Under the pieces are notes generated by a model, which did no database searches, was not told where the DNA came from, and saw only the letters and a program-made list of their open reading frames with translations. Shown in pieces: positions 25,938-34,764 of a stretch of 58,671 nt of DNA. Positions within the stretch are counted from its first letter, which is position 1. Each line of letters starts with the position of its first letter. Position numbers and translations under genes: made by a program. Source of the stretch: Candidatus Omnitrophota bacterium (lineage in GTDB: Bacteria; Omnitrophota; Gorgyraeia; B26-G9); NCBI GenBank assembly GCA_016213925.1, contig JACQZH010000033.1, positions 22,616-81,286 of the forward strand, given 5' to 3'.

Positions 25938-27035
25938 TTAACGTTTTAGTTTTATTTTACGGTATATCCGGCACTCCCCATCTACTGTTTCAAATAAATC
26001 TCTAGCCTCTCCAAGCAGATTTTCTGAAGTGCCTAAAACAAAATATCCTCCAACAGAAAGCGCTTCATAAAATTTCATGATCAAATGCTCCTGAAGGCTG
26101 CGGTTAAAATAAATAAAGACATTCCGGCAAAGAACCATGTCAGCATCCGAAACCGACGGATCATGAATAAGGTTTTTCTCCTGAACTCTCACAAAATCTT
26201 TAACATGAGGGACAACCTGGTACTTATCTTCTATAGGAATAAAAAACCTTTTTTGCAGATAAGGCGATAATGTCTTTATACATTCCTTTGAATACTTTGC
26301 GGCTTTAGCCAACTGCAGGCATTCTTTATCTATATCAGTCGCTACAATTTCCAGCCCGGGAGCCGGCTTCTCTAACTCCAAAAGCAAATAAAATGATATC
26401 GCTAAAGTATATGGTTCTTCGCCGTGAGAACAACCAGCACTCCATATTCGGATCTTTTGCCCGGGATATTCCTTCTTACGGGCAATAATTTCAGGAAAAA
26501 TACTCTCATTTAACTTCGCCCACACATGCGCATCCCGAAAAAAAGATGAAACATTGATCGTCATAACTTCAAATAACTTTTCATATTCCTGCGGTCGATG
26601 TACCAGCACTTGAAGATATTCAGAATATGAATTGACATTACAGGCGCGCATGCGCAAAGCAATCCTTCTTTTTAAAAGTCTGTCCCGATAATGAGAAAAG
26701 TCAGCACCGCGATCAAGTTTTATTTGCTGCATCAAAAGCTGATAAGCTTCTTCTGTCTGTTCCTTTTCTACCTCATGTCGGGGTTTTTCAGCGACAAGTT
26801 CCATAGCCTTAACTAACTCTTTAAGAATTACTGATGACTGCTCAACTTTAGTCTGGTCTATAAGAGTACGCATTGCCCCGGAATCAGAAGTTACATACTT
26901 CGGGGGGACTCTAGATAACACATACGCAACAATATCTTCTTTACAAATATCGCATTTACAGACATCAAAACGCATTGCGAACATATCGTTAAGATATTTT
27001 TTAACAATATCTTCCATTATATTGTAAGCTTTCAC
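25938..27035 (-). CDS. ComFB domain fused to a CheR-type methyltransferase
   Basis: A 365-residue protein. Residues ~7-85 match the late-competence ComFB family: a helical start, then CKCDIC (C26, C28, C31), DIVAYVLSRVPPKYVTS and the following helix. ComFB proteins have been described as c-di-GMP receptors in cyanobacteria. Residues ~100-360 are a CheR MCP glutamate methyltransferase: N-terminal helices (FSHYRDRLLKRRIALRMRAC), SSFFRD, the SAM-binding IWSAGCSHGEEPYTLAI, CRNVFIYFN and GGYFVLGTSENL. No MCP or CheB is present in the window. The GTG at 27035 overlaps the stop of the CheC-like gene (GTGA); the ATG at 27017 is an alternative start. The domain pairing suggests c-di-GMP control of receptor methylation, which is inference. 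Confidence 0.85.
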   Translation of the reverse strand: MKAYNIMEDIVKKYLNDMFAMRFDVCKCDICKEDIVAYVLSRVPPKYVTSDSGAMRTLIDQTKVEQSSVILKELVKAMELVAEKPRHEVEKEQTEEAYQLLMQQIKLDRGADFSHYRDRLLKRRIALRMRACNVNSYSEYLQVLVHRPQEYEKLFEVMTINVSSFFRDAHVWAKLNESIFPEIIARKKEYPGQKIRIWSAGCSHGEEPYTLAISFYLLLELEKPAPGLEIVATDIDKECLQLAKAAKYSKECIKTLSPYLQKRFFIPIEDKYQVVPHVKDFVRVQEKNLIHDPSVSDADMVLCRNVFIYFNRSLQEHLIMKFYEALSVGGYFVLGTSENLLGEARDLFETVDGECRIYRKIKLKR

Positions 27036-27688
27036 TTTTTCTTCGCTCCTGTAATTTTTTCTTTTATTTCATAAACATCTCTTAAATGTTTACGCATTAC
27101 CTTTGAAATCTGCGAAACAATTCCCGGGTCAAGGACTAGATAAAAAGATCCGTCAATTTTTTTCTGGCCGTCGATAAATGTCATTGTATGCATATAAATC
27201 TGCGCTTTATTGTCAAAGTCTGAAATCCCGAATTTAATCACTTCAGACAAAGGGCCGCTGGAAAGAATCGGAATGGAAGGAATCACTAAATCGTCAAGGA
27301 GCAAACTCATAGCACCGGTGTAAGCCGACACCACTACATTGCCTATTTCTTTAATGGTAGAAACACCCAATTGAGTCAGAAAACCCTGAGTATGTTTGCC
27401 TTGTTCACTAAAACTCGATACAAATTCATACGCGCTTTTTTCTTTAAATATCAGGGACACTTGCCCTAACACTCTTGATAAAAGCTTGCAATGCACACCA
27501 ACAACAATCTTAGTTTCTTCTTTATAATAATTTTCAATTTTCTGAAAAGGAATAATATCCAATTTCGGAGCCTCTAATGAAATCTGGCGGTTAATCATCT
27601 GCGAAAAAACAAGCGTAGAATTGCAAGCACAAATACTGCCAACCTCTCTTATAATATCTTCTGTACTTATTTTTACTTTTTTTTCCAT
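27032..27688 (-). CDS. CheC/CheX-like chemotaxis phosphatase family protein
   Basis: A 218-residue protein. The CheC-family active-site helix ExxN appears intact in the second copy (TIKEIGNVVVSAYTGAMSLL). The first copy reads IIREVGSICACNSTLVFSQM, with Ser in place of the catalytic Asn, so only one site should work. Family members dephosphorylate CheY-P or act as adaptors. The ATG at 27688 is preferred to 27700 because GGGGG precedes it. It is the first gene of a two-gene operon with the ComFB-CheR fusion, coupled by a 4-base overlap. Confidence 0.78.
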   Translation of the reverse strand: MEKKVKISTEDIIREVGSICACNSTLVFSQMINRQISLEAPKLDIIPFQKIENYYKEETKIVVGVHCKLLSRVLGQVSLIFKEKSAYEFVSSFSEQGKHTQGFLTQLGVSTIKEIGNVVVSAYTGAMSLLLDDLVIPSIPILSSGPLSEVIKFGISDFDNKAQIYMHTMTFIDGQKKIDGSFYLVLDPGIVSQISKVMRKHLRDVYEIKEKITGAKKK

Positions 27689-27718
27689 TTCTGCCCCCAT
27701 AATTTTAAAAACAAAAAT

Positions 27719-27747
27719 ATTTTAACATAAAAATTCCATGTTTACAA
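27719..27747 (-). promoter_or_regulatory. Promoter of the CheC-like / ComFB-CheR operon
   Basis: Minus-strand TTGTAA (27747-27742), 17-base spacer, TAAAAT (27724-27719). The leader is about 25 bases. Confidence 0.5.
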
Positions 27748-27802
27748 TAAGTTTTAAAAACTATCTTAAAACTAGTTTTTTATGTTTAATTTTCTTCTGG
27801 AA

Positions 27803-28806
27803 CTATAATCCCAGCCCACTTAAAACCCTCTTCATATCTTCAGGTAACGGGGCCTCGAACTCCATAAATTTTTTATGATACGGATGAACAAACCCAAGCA
27901 ATTTAGCATGCAATGCATGCCGATTAAGAAACTCCCCCTTTGCGGCTTTCCATAAGCGCGATCTCCTAAAAGCGGATGCCCTAAATACGCCATGTGGACA
28001 CGGATTTGGTGAGTTCTTCCTGTCTTAGGCTGAATTTCCAAAACACTAATATCTTTAGTGCGTTTTATAACCCGATAATAAGTAACCGCATTGCGCGAAG
28101 ACACAGGTGGAATCGCGCGAGTTAAAACCCGTGGCTCATTTCTCTTCCCCCTCCCTCTGGAGCGTTCCGCTATAGGGGGCTGGCTGCAGGATAAAACTGC
28201 CATTTTTTTCCAGTCAGCCGGACTGCGGCTAATCGGCATATCCACTTGGCCCTCATCATACTCAACACACCCCAAAACTATAGCCAGATAAATCTTTTTT
28301 ACAGTCCTTTCCTTAAACTGTTCCGCCAGATACCGGTGAGTTTTATTATCTTTGGCAAGAACTAAAACTCCGGAAGTATCTTTATCCAAACGGTGCACTA
28401 CCCCAAGCCTAAACTCGCCGTTCAAATCAGAAAGCTTCTCTGTATGAAAAAGCACGGCATTAACAAGAGTATCATTAAAATGTCCGGCGCTTGGATGCAC
28501 CACAATACCCGCAGGCTTATTTACAACCATCAAATACTCATCCTCAAAGATTATCTCCAGCGGAACATCTAACGCAGTGATTTTTTGCCGCACGGGCAAA
28601 GTTTTAAAAATAACCTCAATTTGATCTCCTTCTTTAAGCTTCTGATGAGCCTTTACAAGCTTGGCATTAACGCAAATTAAGTTTTCTTTAATAAATTTTT
28701 TCACATCAGAGCGGGAATAATCACTGGCAAGTTTATCCGCCAGATATTTATCTATCCTCTGCATCGCATGTTTTTTGTCTACATAGAAAAATAGCTTTTT
28801 ATTCAA
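27803..28806 (-). CDS. rluD: RluD-type 23S rRNA pseudouridine synthase, with an internal insert and a frameshift
   Basis: An S4 RNA-binding domain (RIDKYLADKLASDYSRSDVK) is followed by the RluA/RluD catalytic core with GVVHRLDKDTSGVLVLAK (catalytic Asp) and PKTGRTHQIRVHMAYLGHPL. Two faults are seen. First, about 29 codons at 28102-28188 (SCSQPPIAERSRGRGKR...) interrupt the conserved KKMAV...NAVTYYRV segment in frame. Second, a G-run (27934-27938) lacks one base. Restoring it replaces a meaningless tail by the family end EFLNRHALHAKLLGF...MEFEAPLPEDMKRVL and moves the stop to 27803. The TTG at 28806 is chosen because upstream codons lie inside lgt and lack similarity. Last gene of the yggS-ileS-lgt operon. 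Confidence 0.85.
28102..28188. repeat. Palindromic insert inside rluD
   Basis: About 87 bases, a multiple of three, interrupt rluD between KKMAVLS and VSSRNAVTYY. The insert is GC-richer, with purine/pyrimidine blocks (CTTCCCCCTCCCTCTGG; TATAGGGGG). It contains the motif AAAACCCGTGGC, which also occurs in a hairpin at 34765-34784. It encodes a basic, low-complexity peptide. Limits are approximate because they come from comparison with the usual RluD pattern. Confidence 0.6.
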
Positions 28807-29548
28807 GGTATACCGCCGTTCTTTTTTTAATATACACATAGCCAGCCGAGCCAACCGCAAAAAGAAAAATACTTATACACTGAAAAAGCGTTAATCCCAA
28901 GCATATTACAGGATTGTCCGCCCGCAAGAATTCAATGAAGAAACGGAGCAAGCCGTAAAGCATCATGTAAGAAAAAACCGTTTGACCGTAAAATTTCTTT
29001 TTATTTTCTATTTTTAGCAAAACAAAAAAAAGCATAAAAAGCAATACGGAAGAATATATCTGTGTCGGATGCCCGGAAATTTTTATGCCGAATAAATTAA
29101 AAATAATTCCCGGATAAAAAGCTTTACCGTAGCAGCATCCGTTAAAAAAACAACCTATGCGGCCAAAAGCATGCGCTAATGGGGCATAGACAGCTAATAT
29201 ATCTAATGTTTTCAATAAAGGAAGTTTATTTTTTTTAATAAATAGAATTGCCGTTACAATCCCCAGGAAAAAGCCTCCATGAAAAGAAAGGCCTCCTTTA
29301 TTAAACATTATAATTTCAACAGGATTCTTAATATAAACTTCCGGATTTAAGATTACATAAAGCAACCGGGCTCCCAAAAGCCCAAAAACAACCATCCAGA
29401 AAATCAGATCAATAACACGCTCCGCCGGCAGGCCTTGACGTTGAGCATGGCGCCAAATCAGGCAAGAGGCGCTCAATATCCCGATAGCTGCCATTACGCC
29501 GTAAGAATATATTGTGATTGGGCCAAAATTAAATAACACAGGATACAT
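28799..29548 (-). CDS. lgt: Prolipoprotein diacylglyceryl transferase
   Basis: A 249-residue, seven-helix membrane enzyme that attaches diacylglycerol from phosphatidylglycerol to the lipobox Cys. Family blocks are GGLSFHGGFFLGIV, HAFGRIGCFFNGCCYG (signature) and GHPTQIYSS; LLRFFIEFLRAD is also conserved. Normal length. It lies 2 bases after lspA and overlaps rluD by 8 bases, so lspA and lgt, two successive lipoprotein-processing steps, are co-expressed. It supports the lipoproteins predicted in this window. Confidence 0.95.
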   Translation of the reverse strand: MYPVLFNFGPITIYSYGVMAAIGILSASCLIWRHAQRQGLPAERVIDLIFWMVVFGLLGARLLYVILNPEVYIKNPVEIIMFNKGGLSFHGGFFLGIVTAILFIKKNKLPLLKTLDILAVYAPLAHAFGRIGCFFNGCCYGKAFYPGIIFNLFGIKISGHPTQIYSSVLLFMLFFVLLKIENKKKFYGQTVFSYMMLYGLLRFFIEFLRADNPVICLGLTLFQCISIFLFAVGSAGYVYIKKRTAVYLE

Positions 29549-29550
29549 AA

Positions 29551-30048
29551 TTATTCAATAACCGCTTCTTTTTTAACCAGAATAAATAAAAGCAAAAAAA
29601 CCCCGCAAGTAATCATCATGTCAGCAAAGTTAAAAACCGGCCAGATCCGTAAATCCAGAAAATCAATCACATACCCTAGCCTGATCCTGTCAATAAGATT
29701 TCCGCTAGCCCCGGAAAGCACCAATATTAACGCGTTCTGCCAAATGTGCAAATAAAAAACAGAACTAAAGCGCGGCCTTCTGACAAGCAGTAGAAATATT
29801 AGGATAATCGCGAAAACTGATATGTAGGTCAACAACCAATTAAGATTACGGAAAAACCCAAAAGCTGATCCGGTATTATATACCAGCGTTAGGTGAAAAA
29901 TATTTTCAATCAAAGGGAAGCTTTCACACTGATGCAGCCGTTTAATAACCGCTAATTTCAATACTTGGTCAAGGAAAATCAAAAAAAAACTCAAAAAAAT
30001 CTTACCCGCTAAAAAACCGGCCATTGCATTATTGCTTTTTATTTTCAT
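29551..30048 (-). CDS. lspA: Lipoprotein signal peptidase (signal peptidase II)
   Basis: A 165-residue protein with four membrane helices. The two catalytic Asp blocks are visible: GASGNLIDRIRLGYVIDF and FNFADMMITCGVFL, plus VYNTGSAFGFFRN. It cuts prolipoproteins before the lipidated Cys. The ATG at 30048 overlaps the end of the dksA-like gene by 20 bases. A start at 30081 adds 11 residues within the dksA-like gene, and 30024 would avoid the overlap. Operon: ileS - dksA-like - lspA - lgt. Confidence 0.93.
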   Translation of the reverse strand: MKIKSNNAMAGFLAGKIFLSFFLIFLDQVLKLAVIKRLHQCESFPLIENIFHLTLVYNTGSAFGFFRNLNWLLTYISVFAIILIFLLLVRRPRFSSVFYLHIWQNALILVLSGASGNLIDRIRLGYVIDFLDLRIWPVFNFADMMITCGVFLLLFILVKKEAVIE

Positions 30049-30406
30049 GCTTTTCTTTGCATTGGCGGCAAAAATTCGCATAAGGAATTGCTTTTAACCG
30101 CTCTTTGCCAATTTTTTTTGAGCATCCCTCGCAAACTCCGTAGGAACCTTCTTCAATCTTTTTCAAAGCCTCATCGATGAAAAAAATTACCTTTTGTTCG
30201 ACGCTTGCCCGGTCCCATGTCAATTCCCGGTCAAAGCTGTCGCTGGCAACATCCGCCATATGAAAAGTATATGCTGACAAATCCCCGCTAGCTTCTCTTT
30301 GGGATTGCCTTAGGCTGCCTCCTCCCAATTGCCGCATTTCCTCGCTAACTTTCTCTCTTAACGAAACAAGCATTTTTCTAAACTCAGTTGCTTCCTTTTT
30401 ATTCAC
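30029..30406 (-). CDS. DksA/TraR-family zinc-finger protein
   Basis: A 125-residue protein with N-terminal coiled-coil helices (TEFRKMLVSLREKVSEEMRQ), an acidic helix and a C4 zinc finger, YGVCEGC...FCRQCK (two CxxC pairs 17 residues apart). The family enters the RNA polymerase secondary channel and adjusts transcription. Members of this length fused into ileS-lspA operons are common in diderm anaerobes. It lacks the Asp-rich coiled-coil tip typical of E. coli DksA, so it may be a TraR/YbiI-like regulator. Confidence 0.88.
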   Translation of the reverse strand: MNKKEATEFRKMLVSLREKVSEEMRQLGGGSLRQSQREASGDLSAYTFHMADVASDSFDRELTWDRASVEQKVIFFIDEALKKIEEGSYGVCEGCSKKIGKERLKAIPYANFCRQCKEKHENKKQ

Positions 30407-30424
30407 TTTAACAAGCTCCTTTCT

Positions 30425-33181
30425 CTACCTCAAATTATCACAGCAACGCCTGCATAATGTCGGATGCTGTTTATTCTCGCCAATATTTTCCGAATATTTC
30501 CAGCAGCGCACGCATTTTTCTCCGGAAGCTTTATACACCCCTATTTTAATCTGCGCTTCTTCTATAAGGTCTAAACCTTTAAGAAAGTTTATATTATATA
30601 CTGATAAATCATCCCTGTCAATAGCATATTCCAGGGCAACTTCAGAAACAATAAAAATATCAGAAAGTATGTTTTTATACTTATCCAGCACTCCCTTTAT
30701 AAGTTCTGATGAACCGTTATAAAAGATAACTACCTTGGCCTCTAAACTATTACCGATCAACTTAGCGCTGCGGGCATCCTCGAGAGCCTTAAGCACACTA
30801 TTACGCACAGCCAAAAGAAAGTTCCAAACATTGTTTAATTCAAAATTTATATATTTTTGTTCAAACTTAGGCCATTCTTCTAAAAATATGCTCTCCTGTT
30901 TTCCCCCTGGAGAAAAACCATAAGCTTCCTCCGCAGTAAAAGAAAGCACCGGCGCCGTAAGCCTCATTAAAACTGAAAGAATTTCAAATAAAACTGTTTG
31001 CGCAGACCGCCGCTCCAGAGAACTTTTTGAAAAAGTATAAAGCCTGTCTTTTAAAACATCCAGGTAAAATGAACTCATCTGAACAATGCAAAAGTTATAC
31101 ACAAGCTTAATTGCCTGGTAAAACATAAAATTATCATAAGCCTGCGTTACCTGTTTTATTAAGCTGTGCAAAGAAGAAATCGCCCAGCGGTCAATCTCCA
31201 GTAAATGTTCATACTCAAGCATATCTTTTTTGGGGTCAAACCCCGATAAATTACCTAAAATAAATTTAAAAGTGTTGCGGATTTTACGGTAGCTTTCGCT
31301 GACTCTAGCTAATATTTCCTCGGACATACGCACATCATCATTATAATCGGAAGAAGCAATACATAAACGCAGTACATCCGCCCCAAGCCTCTCAATTACC
31401 TGCAAAGGCGCGATAACATTACCGCGGGATTTTGACATCTTCCTGCCTTCTCCGTCAACCGTAAATCCATGGGTCAAAACCTCTTTAAAGGGAGCACACT
31501 CATCAATTGCCATCGAGGTTATCAATGCTGACTGAAACCAGCCGCGATGCTGGTCAGATCCTTCAAGATAAAGATCAGCTGGAAACCCAAGCTTTGGATT
31601 AAGCTTTATCACCGCCTGGTGGCTTACTCCTGAATCAAACCAAACATCCAATATATCATTTTCTTTTACAAACTTGCTTTTTTTACAATCAGTACAAACA
31701 TATCCTTTAGGCAAAAGTTCGTCCGCTTCTTTGATAAACCAACTATCAGTACCCTCGTTTTCAACAATCTTAGCGAATTTTTCAATTATATTTTTATCCA
31801 AAACCGGCTTATTGCAAGCAGCACAGTAAAATACAGGGATAGGCACACCCCATAAACGCTGACGGGAAAGGCACCAGTCCGGCCTGGTTTCAATCATACT
31901 GGAAATCCGGTTTTCTCCGATTTGCGGAATCCAGGTAATATTTTTTACTGTATTAAGAATTTTTTTTCGTAGAGAATTATGGTCAATACTCATAAACCAC
32001 TGTTCAGTAGCGCGGAAAATTATCGGCTCCTTACAGCGCCAGCAATGCGGATAAGAGTGCTCTATTGCCTGCTGATTAAGCAGCGCACCGCAATCCTTTA
32101 GCATTTCTATAATTTTCTTGCTCGCTTTAAAAACATGCATCTTCCCGACTTCAGGAGTATTTTCAAAAAAAACACCTTTATTATCAACCTGCATCAAAAT
32201 TTCCAGATTATAACGTTTTCCCGTAAGGAAGTCTTCCCCTCCATATCCCGGAGCAGTATGAACAACTCCCGAACCGTCTTCACAAGATACATAATCAGCC
32301 AAAACCACTTTGCCTTGACGAAGCTTAAGCGGATGTGTATAGCCAACATGTTCTAAATCAACACCTCGAACCTTATGGATTACGGTATATTCACTGATTC
32401 CTGCTTTACCCAGAACAGCCGGCGCAAGGTTTTGCTCAATAATAAGAATTTCATCCTTTACCTGGACAAACACATAAGTAAAATCCGGATGCACCGCGCA
32501 GGCGACATTACCCAAAAGCGTCCAGGGAGTAGTTGTCCAGATAACAATAAAAACATTATGCATCTCATACTCAACCTCTGCCTCGGCAAGCGCGGTTTCG
32601 CAATTACAGCACCAATTAACCGGCTTTGTGCCTTTATAAATATACCCTTTATCCGATAAGGCGGCAAAAGCCCTGATAATTTCCGCTTCATACTTATGGG
32701 ACAGCGTAAGATATGGCTCCTCCCAATTGCCGAAAACACCCAGCCGTTTAAACTCTTCCTTTTGAATTTTTACGAATTTCATCGCAAAATCATGAGCTTT
32801 TCTTCTAAACTCAACCTGTTCAACTTCCTCTTTACGCTTTTTTAATTCTTTAAACAACTGCAATTCTACAGGCAGCCCATGACAATCCCATCCAGGAATA
32901 TAAGGAGAATAAAAACCCTGCATCATTTTATACTTTACGATAACATCTTTGAGAATCTTATTTAAAGCATGCCCGATATGAATATGTCCATTGGCATAAG
33001 GCGGGCCATCGTGAAGGATATATCTGGGAGCATTTTTTGTTTTCTCTAGTATCTTTTTATAAATATCACGCTTCTGCCATTCTTCTAAAAGAAGCGGTTC
33101 CTTCTTCGGCAAATCGGCTTTCATTGAAAAATCCGTTTCAGGAAGGTTAATTGTCGATTTATAATCGTAAACTTTTTCCAT
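30425..33181 (-). CDS. ileS: Isoleucyl-tRNA synthetase, with an apparent short internal deletion
   Basis: A 918-residue class I enzyme that charges tRNA-Ile. It shows HIHIGH (66-71), the CP1 editing domain with IWTTTPWTL and GSGVVHTAPGYGGEDF, KMSKS (581-585) and the C-terminal zinc site CVRCW...CRRC. In the editing domain EVEYEMHNVFIVIWTTTPW joins two blocks that in relatives are separated by about 25-35 more residues including a conserved SPS motif. That stretch seems lost in frame near 32560-32570. Essentiality makes a damaging loss unlikely, so it is either tolerated or an assembly artefact. Gaps to proC and the dksA-like gene are 2 and 18 bases. Confidence 0.95.
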   Translation of the reverse strand: MEKVYDYKSTINLPETDFSMKADLPKKEPLLLEEWQKRDIYKKILEKTKNAPRYILHDGPPYANGHIHIGHALNKILKDVIVKYKMMQGFYSPYIPGWDCHGLPVELQLFKELKKRKEEVEQVEFRRKAHDFAMKFVKIQKEEFKRLGVFGNWEEPYLTLSHKYEAEIIRAFAALSDKGYIYKGTKPVNWCCNCETALAEAEVEYEMHNVFIVIWTTTPWTLLGNVACAVHPDFTYVFVQVKDEILIIEQNLAPAVLGKAGISEYTVIHKVRGVDLEHVGYTHPLKLRQGKVVLADYVSCEDGSGVVHTAPGYGGEDFLTGKRYNLEILMQVDNKGVFFENTPEVGKMHVFKASKKIIEMLKDCGALLNQQAIEHSYPHCWRCKEPIIFRATEQWFMSIDHNSLRKKILNTVKNITWIPQIGENRISSMIETRPDWCLSRQRLWGVPIPVFYCAACNKPVLDKNIIEKFAKIVENEGTDSWFIKEADELLPKGYVCTDCKKSKFVKENDILDVWFDSGVSHQAVIKLNPKLGFPADLYLEGSDQHRGWFQSALITSMAIDECAPFKEVLTHGFTVDGEGRKMSKSRGNVIAPLQVIERLGADVLRLCIASSDYNDDVRMSEEILARVSESYRKIRNTFKFILGNLSGFDPKKDMLEYEHLLEIDRWAISSLHSLIKQVTQAYDNFMFYQAIKLVYNFCIVQMSSFYLDVLKDRLYTFSKSSLERRSAQTVLFEILSVLMRLTAPVLSFTAEEAYGFSPGGKQESIFLEEWPKFEQKYINFELNNVWNFLLAVRNSVLKALEDARSAKLIGNSLEAKVVIFYNGSSELIKGVLDKYKNILSDIFIVSEVALEYAIDRDDLSVYNINFLKGLDLIEEAQIKIGVYKASGEKCVRCWKYSENIGENKQHPTLCRRCCDNLR

Positions 33182-33183
33182 AA

Positions 33184-33984
33184 TTATTTTTTATTCAACT
33201 CCTTTGCTCTTTTTTTCGCCGCTTTAAGCGCTCTTTCTATGCCTTTGGCAATTTTACTTCTTTTAAAAACCTCCAGCCCTGCCTGTGTTGTTCCTCCTTT
33301 TGAAGCGACTTTTTTCACCAATATTTCAGGGGAGATTTTACCTTCAGACAATAAAGCCAACGTACCTGCAAGCGTTTGCATATACAAAAACCGCCCTTCT
33401 TGTCCGGTTAATCCGATTTTTTGCGCCGCCATAATAAAAGCATCGGCAAGATACGCGATAAATCCAGGCCCGCTTCCGCTAAGAGCAGTAACCGCATCCA
33501 TTTTTGCTTCGCTTACCCTTAGAATCTCTCCCATAGGCTTAAAAATCAATTCAGTTATTTTTTCATCACTAGATGCCGCATATTTACCGGAACAATATAC
33601 AGATACCCCCTTGCCGATCAACCCTGGCATATTCGGCATCACCCTGATGAGAGCTGTTTTTGGGCCTAAAAATTTCTCCATATACGCCGTCGAGATTCCA
33701 GCCGCAATAGAAATTACCAATTGTCTTCGGCTTAGTCTTCCGGACAAATCCTTAAAAACGGAATCTATATCCTGCGGCTTAACACAAATAATAATAATAT
33801 CACATGCTTTTGTCAATTCTTCCAGCTTTATTTTTCTTACCGCATAGCGCTTTAAAACATCACTTTGGCGCAAAAGATTTTTTTCACAAACACCAATTTT
33901 AAAATTCCTGTTTTTACTCAGCCCATTAATTATTGCTTCTCCCATATTGCCCGCACCGATAATACCTAGAAATTTTTTTTTCAC
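33184..33984 (-). CDS. proC: Pyrroline-5-carboxylate reductase
   Basis: A 266-residue NAD(P)-dependent enzyme, the last step of proline synthesis. It has Rossmann motif GIIGAGNMGEAIINGL at the N-terminus, IRVMPNMPGLIGKGVS, and the family signature SGSGPGFIAYLADAFI plus MQTLAGTLALL and KVASKGGTTQAGL. Normal length and start. It lies between yggS and ileS with 2-base gaps, so it is translated as part of the same long message. Confidence 0.95.
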   Translation of the reverse strand: MKKKFLGIIGAGNMGEAIINGLSKNRNFKIGVCEKNLLRQSDVLKRYAVRKIKLEELTKACDIIIICVKPQDIDSVFKDLSGRLSRRQLVISIAAGISTAYMEKFLGPKTALIRVMPNMPGLIGKGVSVYCSGKYAASSDEKITELIFKPMGEILRVSEAKMDAVTALSGSGPGFIAYLADAFIMAAQKIGLTGQEGRFLYMQTLAGTLALLSEGKISPEILVKKVASKGGTTQAGLEVFKRSKIAKGIERALKAAKKRAKELNKK

Positions 33985-33986
33985 TT

Positions 33987-34700
33987 TTATCCTCCGAAAA
34001 CCGCTCTTCCGAGACGCAGCATTGTTGATCCCTCTTCTATCGCGATCTGATAATCTTCACTCATCCCCATAGATAATATCTGCATCTGCTCATATCTTTT
34101 TTCTACGAGCAAAAAGTTTATTTGCTCAAATATTTTCCGCATATGCCGAAAACACGCGCGGATCTGCGCAGGACCACCAGATAAAGGCCCGATACTCATT
34201 AAACCTTTAACCCGGATAAACGGCAACCGTATCATTTCCTCAACAAGTTCCGCAGCTTTATTACCAAGAACCCCGAATTTTGATTCCTCAAGCGTTATAT
34301 TTATCTGCAGCAAAATTTTAATACATTTTTTTTGTTTCTGCGCCTCGGCATTAATACGCTGGGCCAAACGCAGGCTATCCACAGATTGTATCATATCCGA
34401 ATAGCGCACTGCTTTTTCCGCTTTATTTGTTTGCAAATGCCCTACTAAATGCCAGCGTAAACAAGAGAAAGCCTGTGGATCCAAAACCTGCTTAAGCCAT
34501 TCGAACTTTCTTATCAGCTCCTGGACACGGTTTTCTGCAATATTATTATACCCTGCTTTTATCGCCAAGAGGATATCCTCTGGCTGGGCCTGTTTTGTAA
34601 CAAGAACCACTAAAATATCTTCCGGAACCCGTTTAGACTTTTCCAATACAGCATTAATACTCTTATTAAGCTTTTCTAACCGAATATCCAATCCGCCCAT
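33987..34700 (-). CDS. YggS/PLPBP-family PLP-binding protein
   Basis: A 237-residue alanine-racemase-fold protein that binds pyridoxal phosphate and helps PLP homeostasis; it has no racemase C-terminal domain. Motifs are VVLVTKQAQPEDILLAI (PLP lysine), IAENRVQEL, RWHLVGHLQTNKAEKAVRY, LMSIGPLSG and LSMGMSEDYQIAIEEGSTMLRLG. It starts the yggS-proC-ileS-dksA-like-lspA-lgt-rluD operon. No strong promoter stands out in the 180-base gap upstream, which holds hairpin repeats instead. Confidence 0.93.
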   Translation of the reverse strand: MGGLDIRLEKLNKSINAVLEKSKRVPEDILVVLVTKQAQPEDILLAIKAGYNNIAENRVQELIRKFEWLKQVLDPQAFSCLRWHLVGHLQTNKAEKAVRYSDMIQSVDSLRLAQRINAEAQKQKKCIKILLQINITLEESKFGVLGNKAAELVEEMIRLPFIRVKGLMSIGPLSGGPAQIRACFRHMRKIFEQINFLLVEKRYEQMQILSMGMSEDYQIAIEEGSTMLRLGRAVFGG

Positions 34701-34764
34701 AACTAAATCCGCTTTATTTACTGACGCTATTTAAAAGTCTGCTGAAAATAATTCCAATGGGATT

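Noticed and set aside
30425-33181. T-box control of ileS
   Set aside because: ileS starts 2 bases after proC inside an operon, leaving no room for a T-box leader.
33239-33847. Open frame of 202 codons on the plus strand
   Set aside because: It lies fully antisense to proC, whose motifs are clear; no ribosome site and no family-like sequence.
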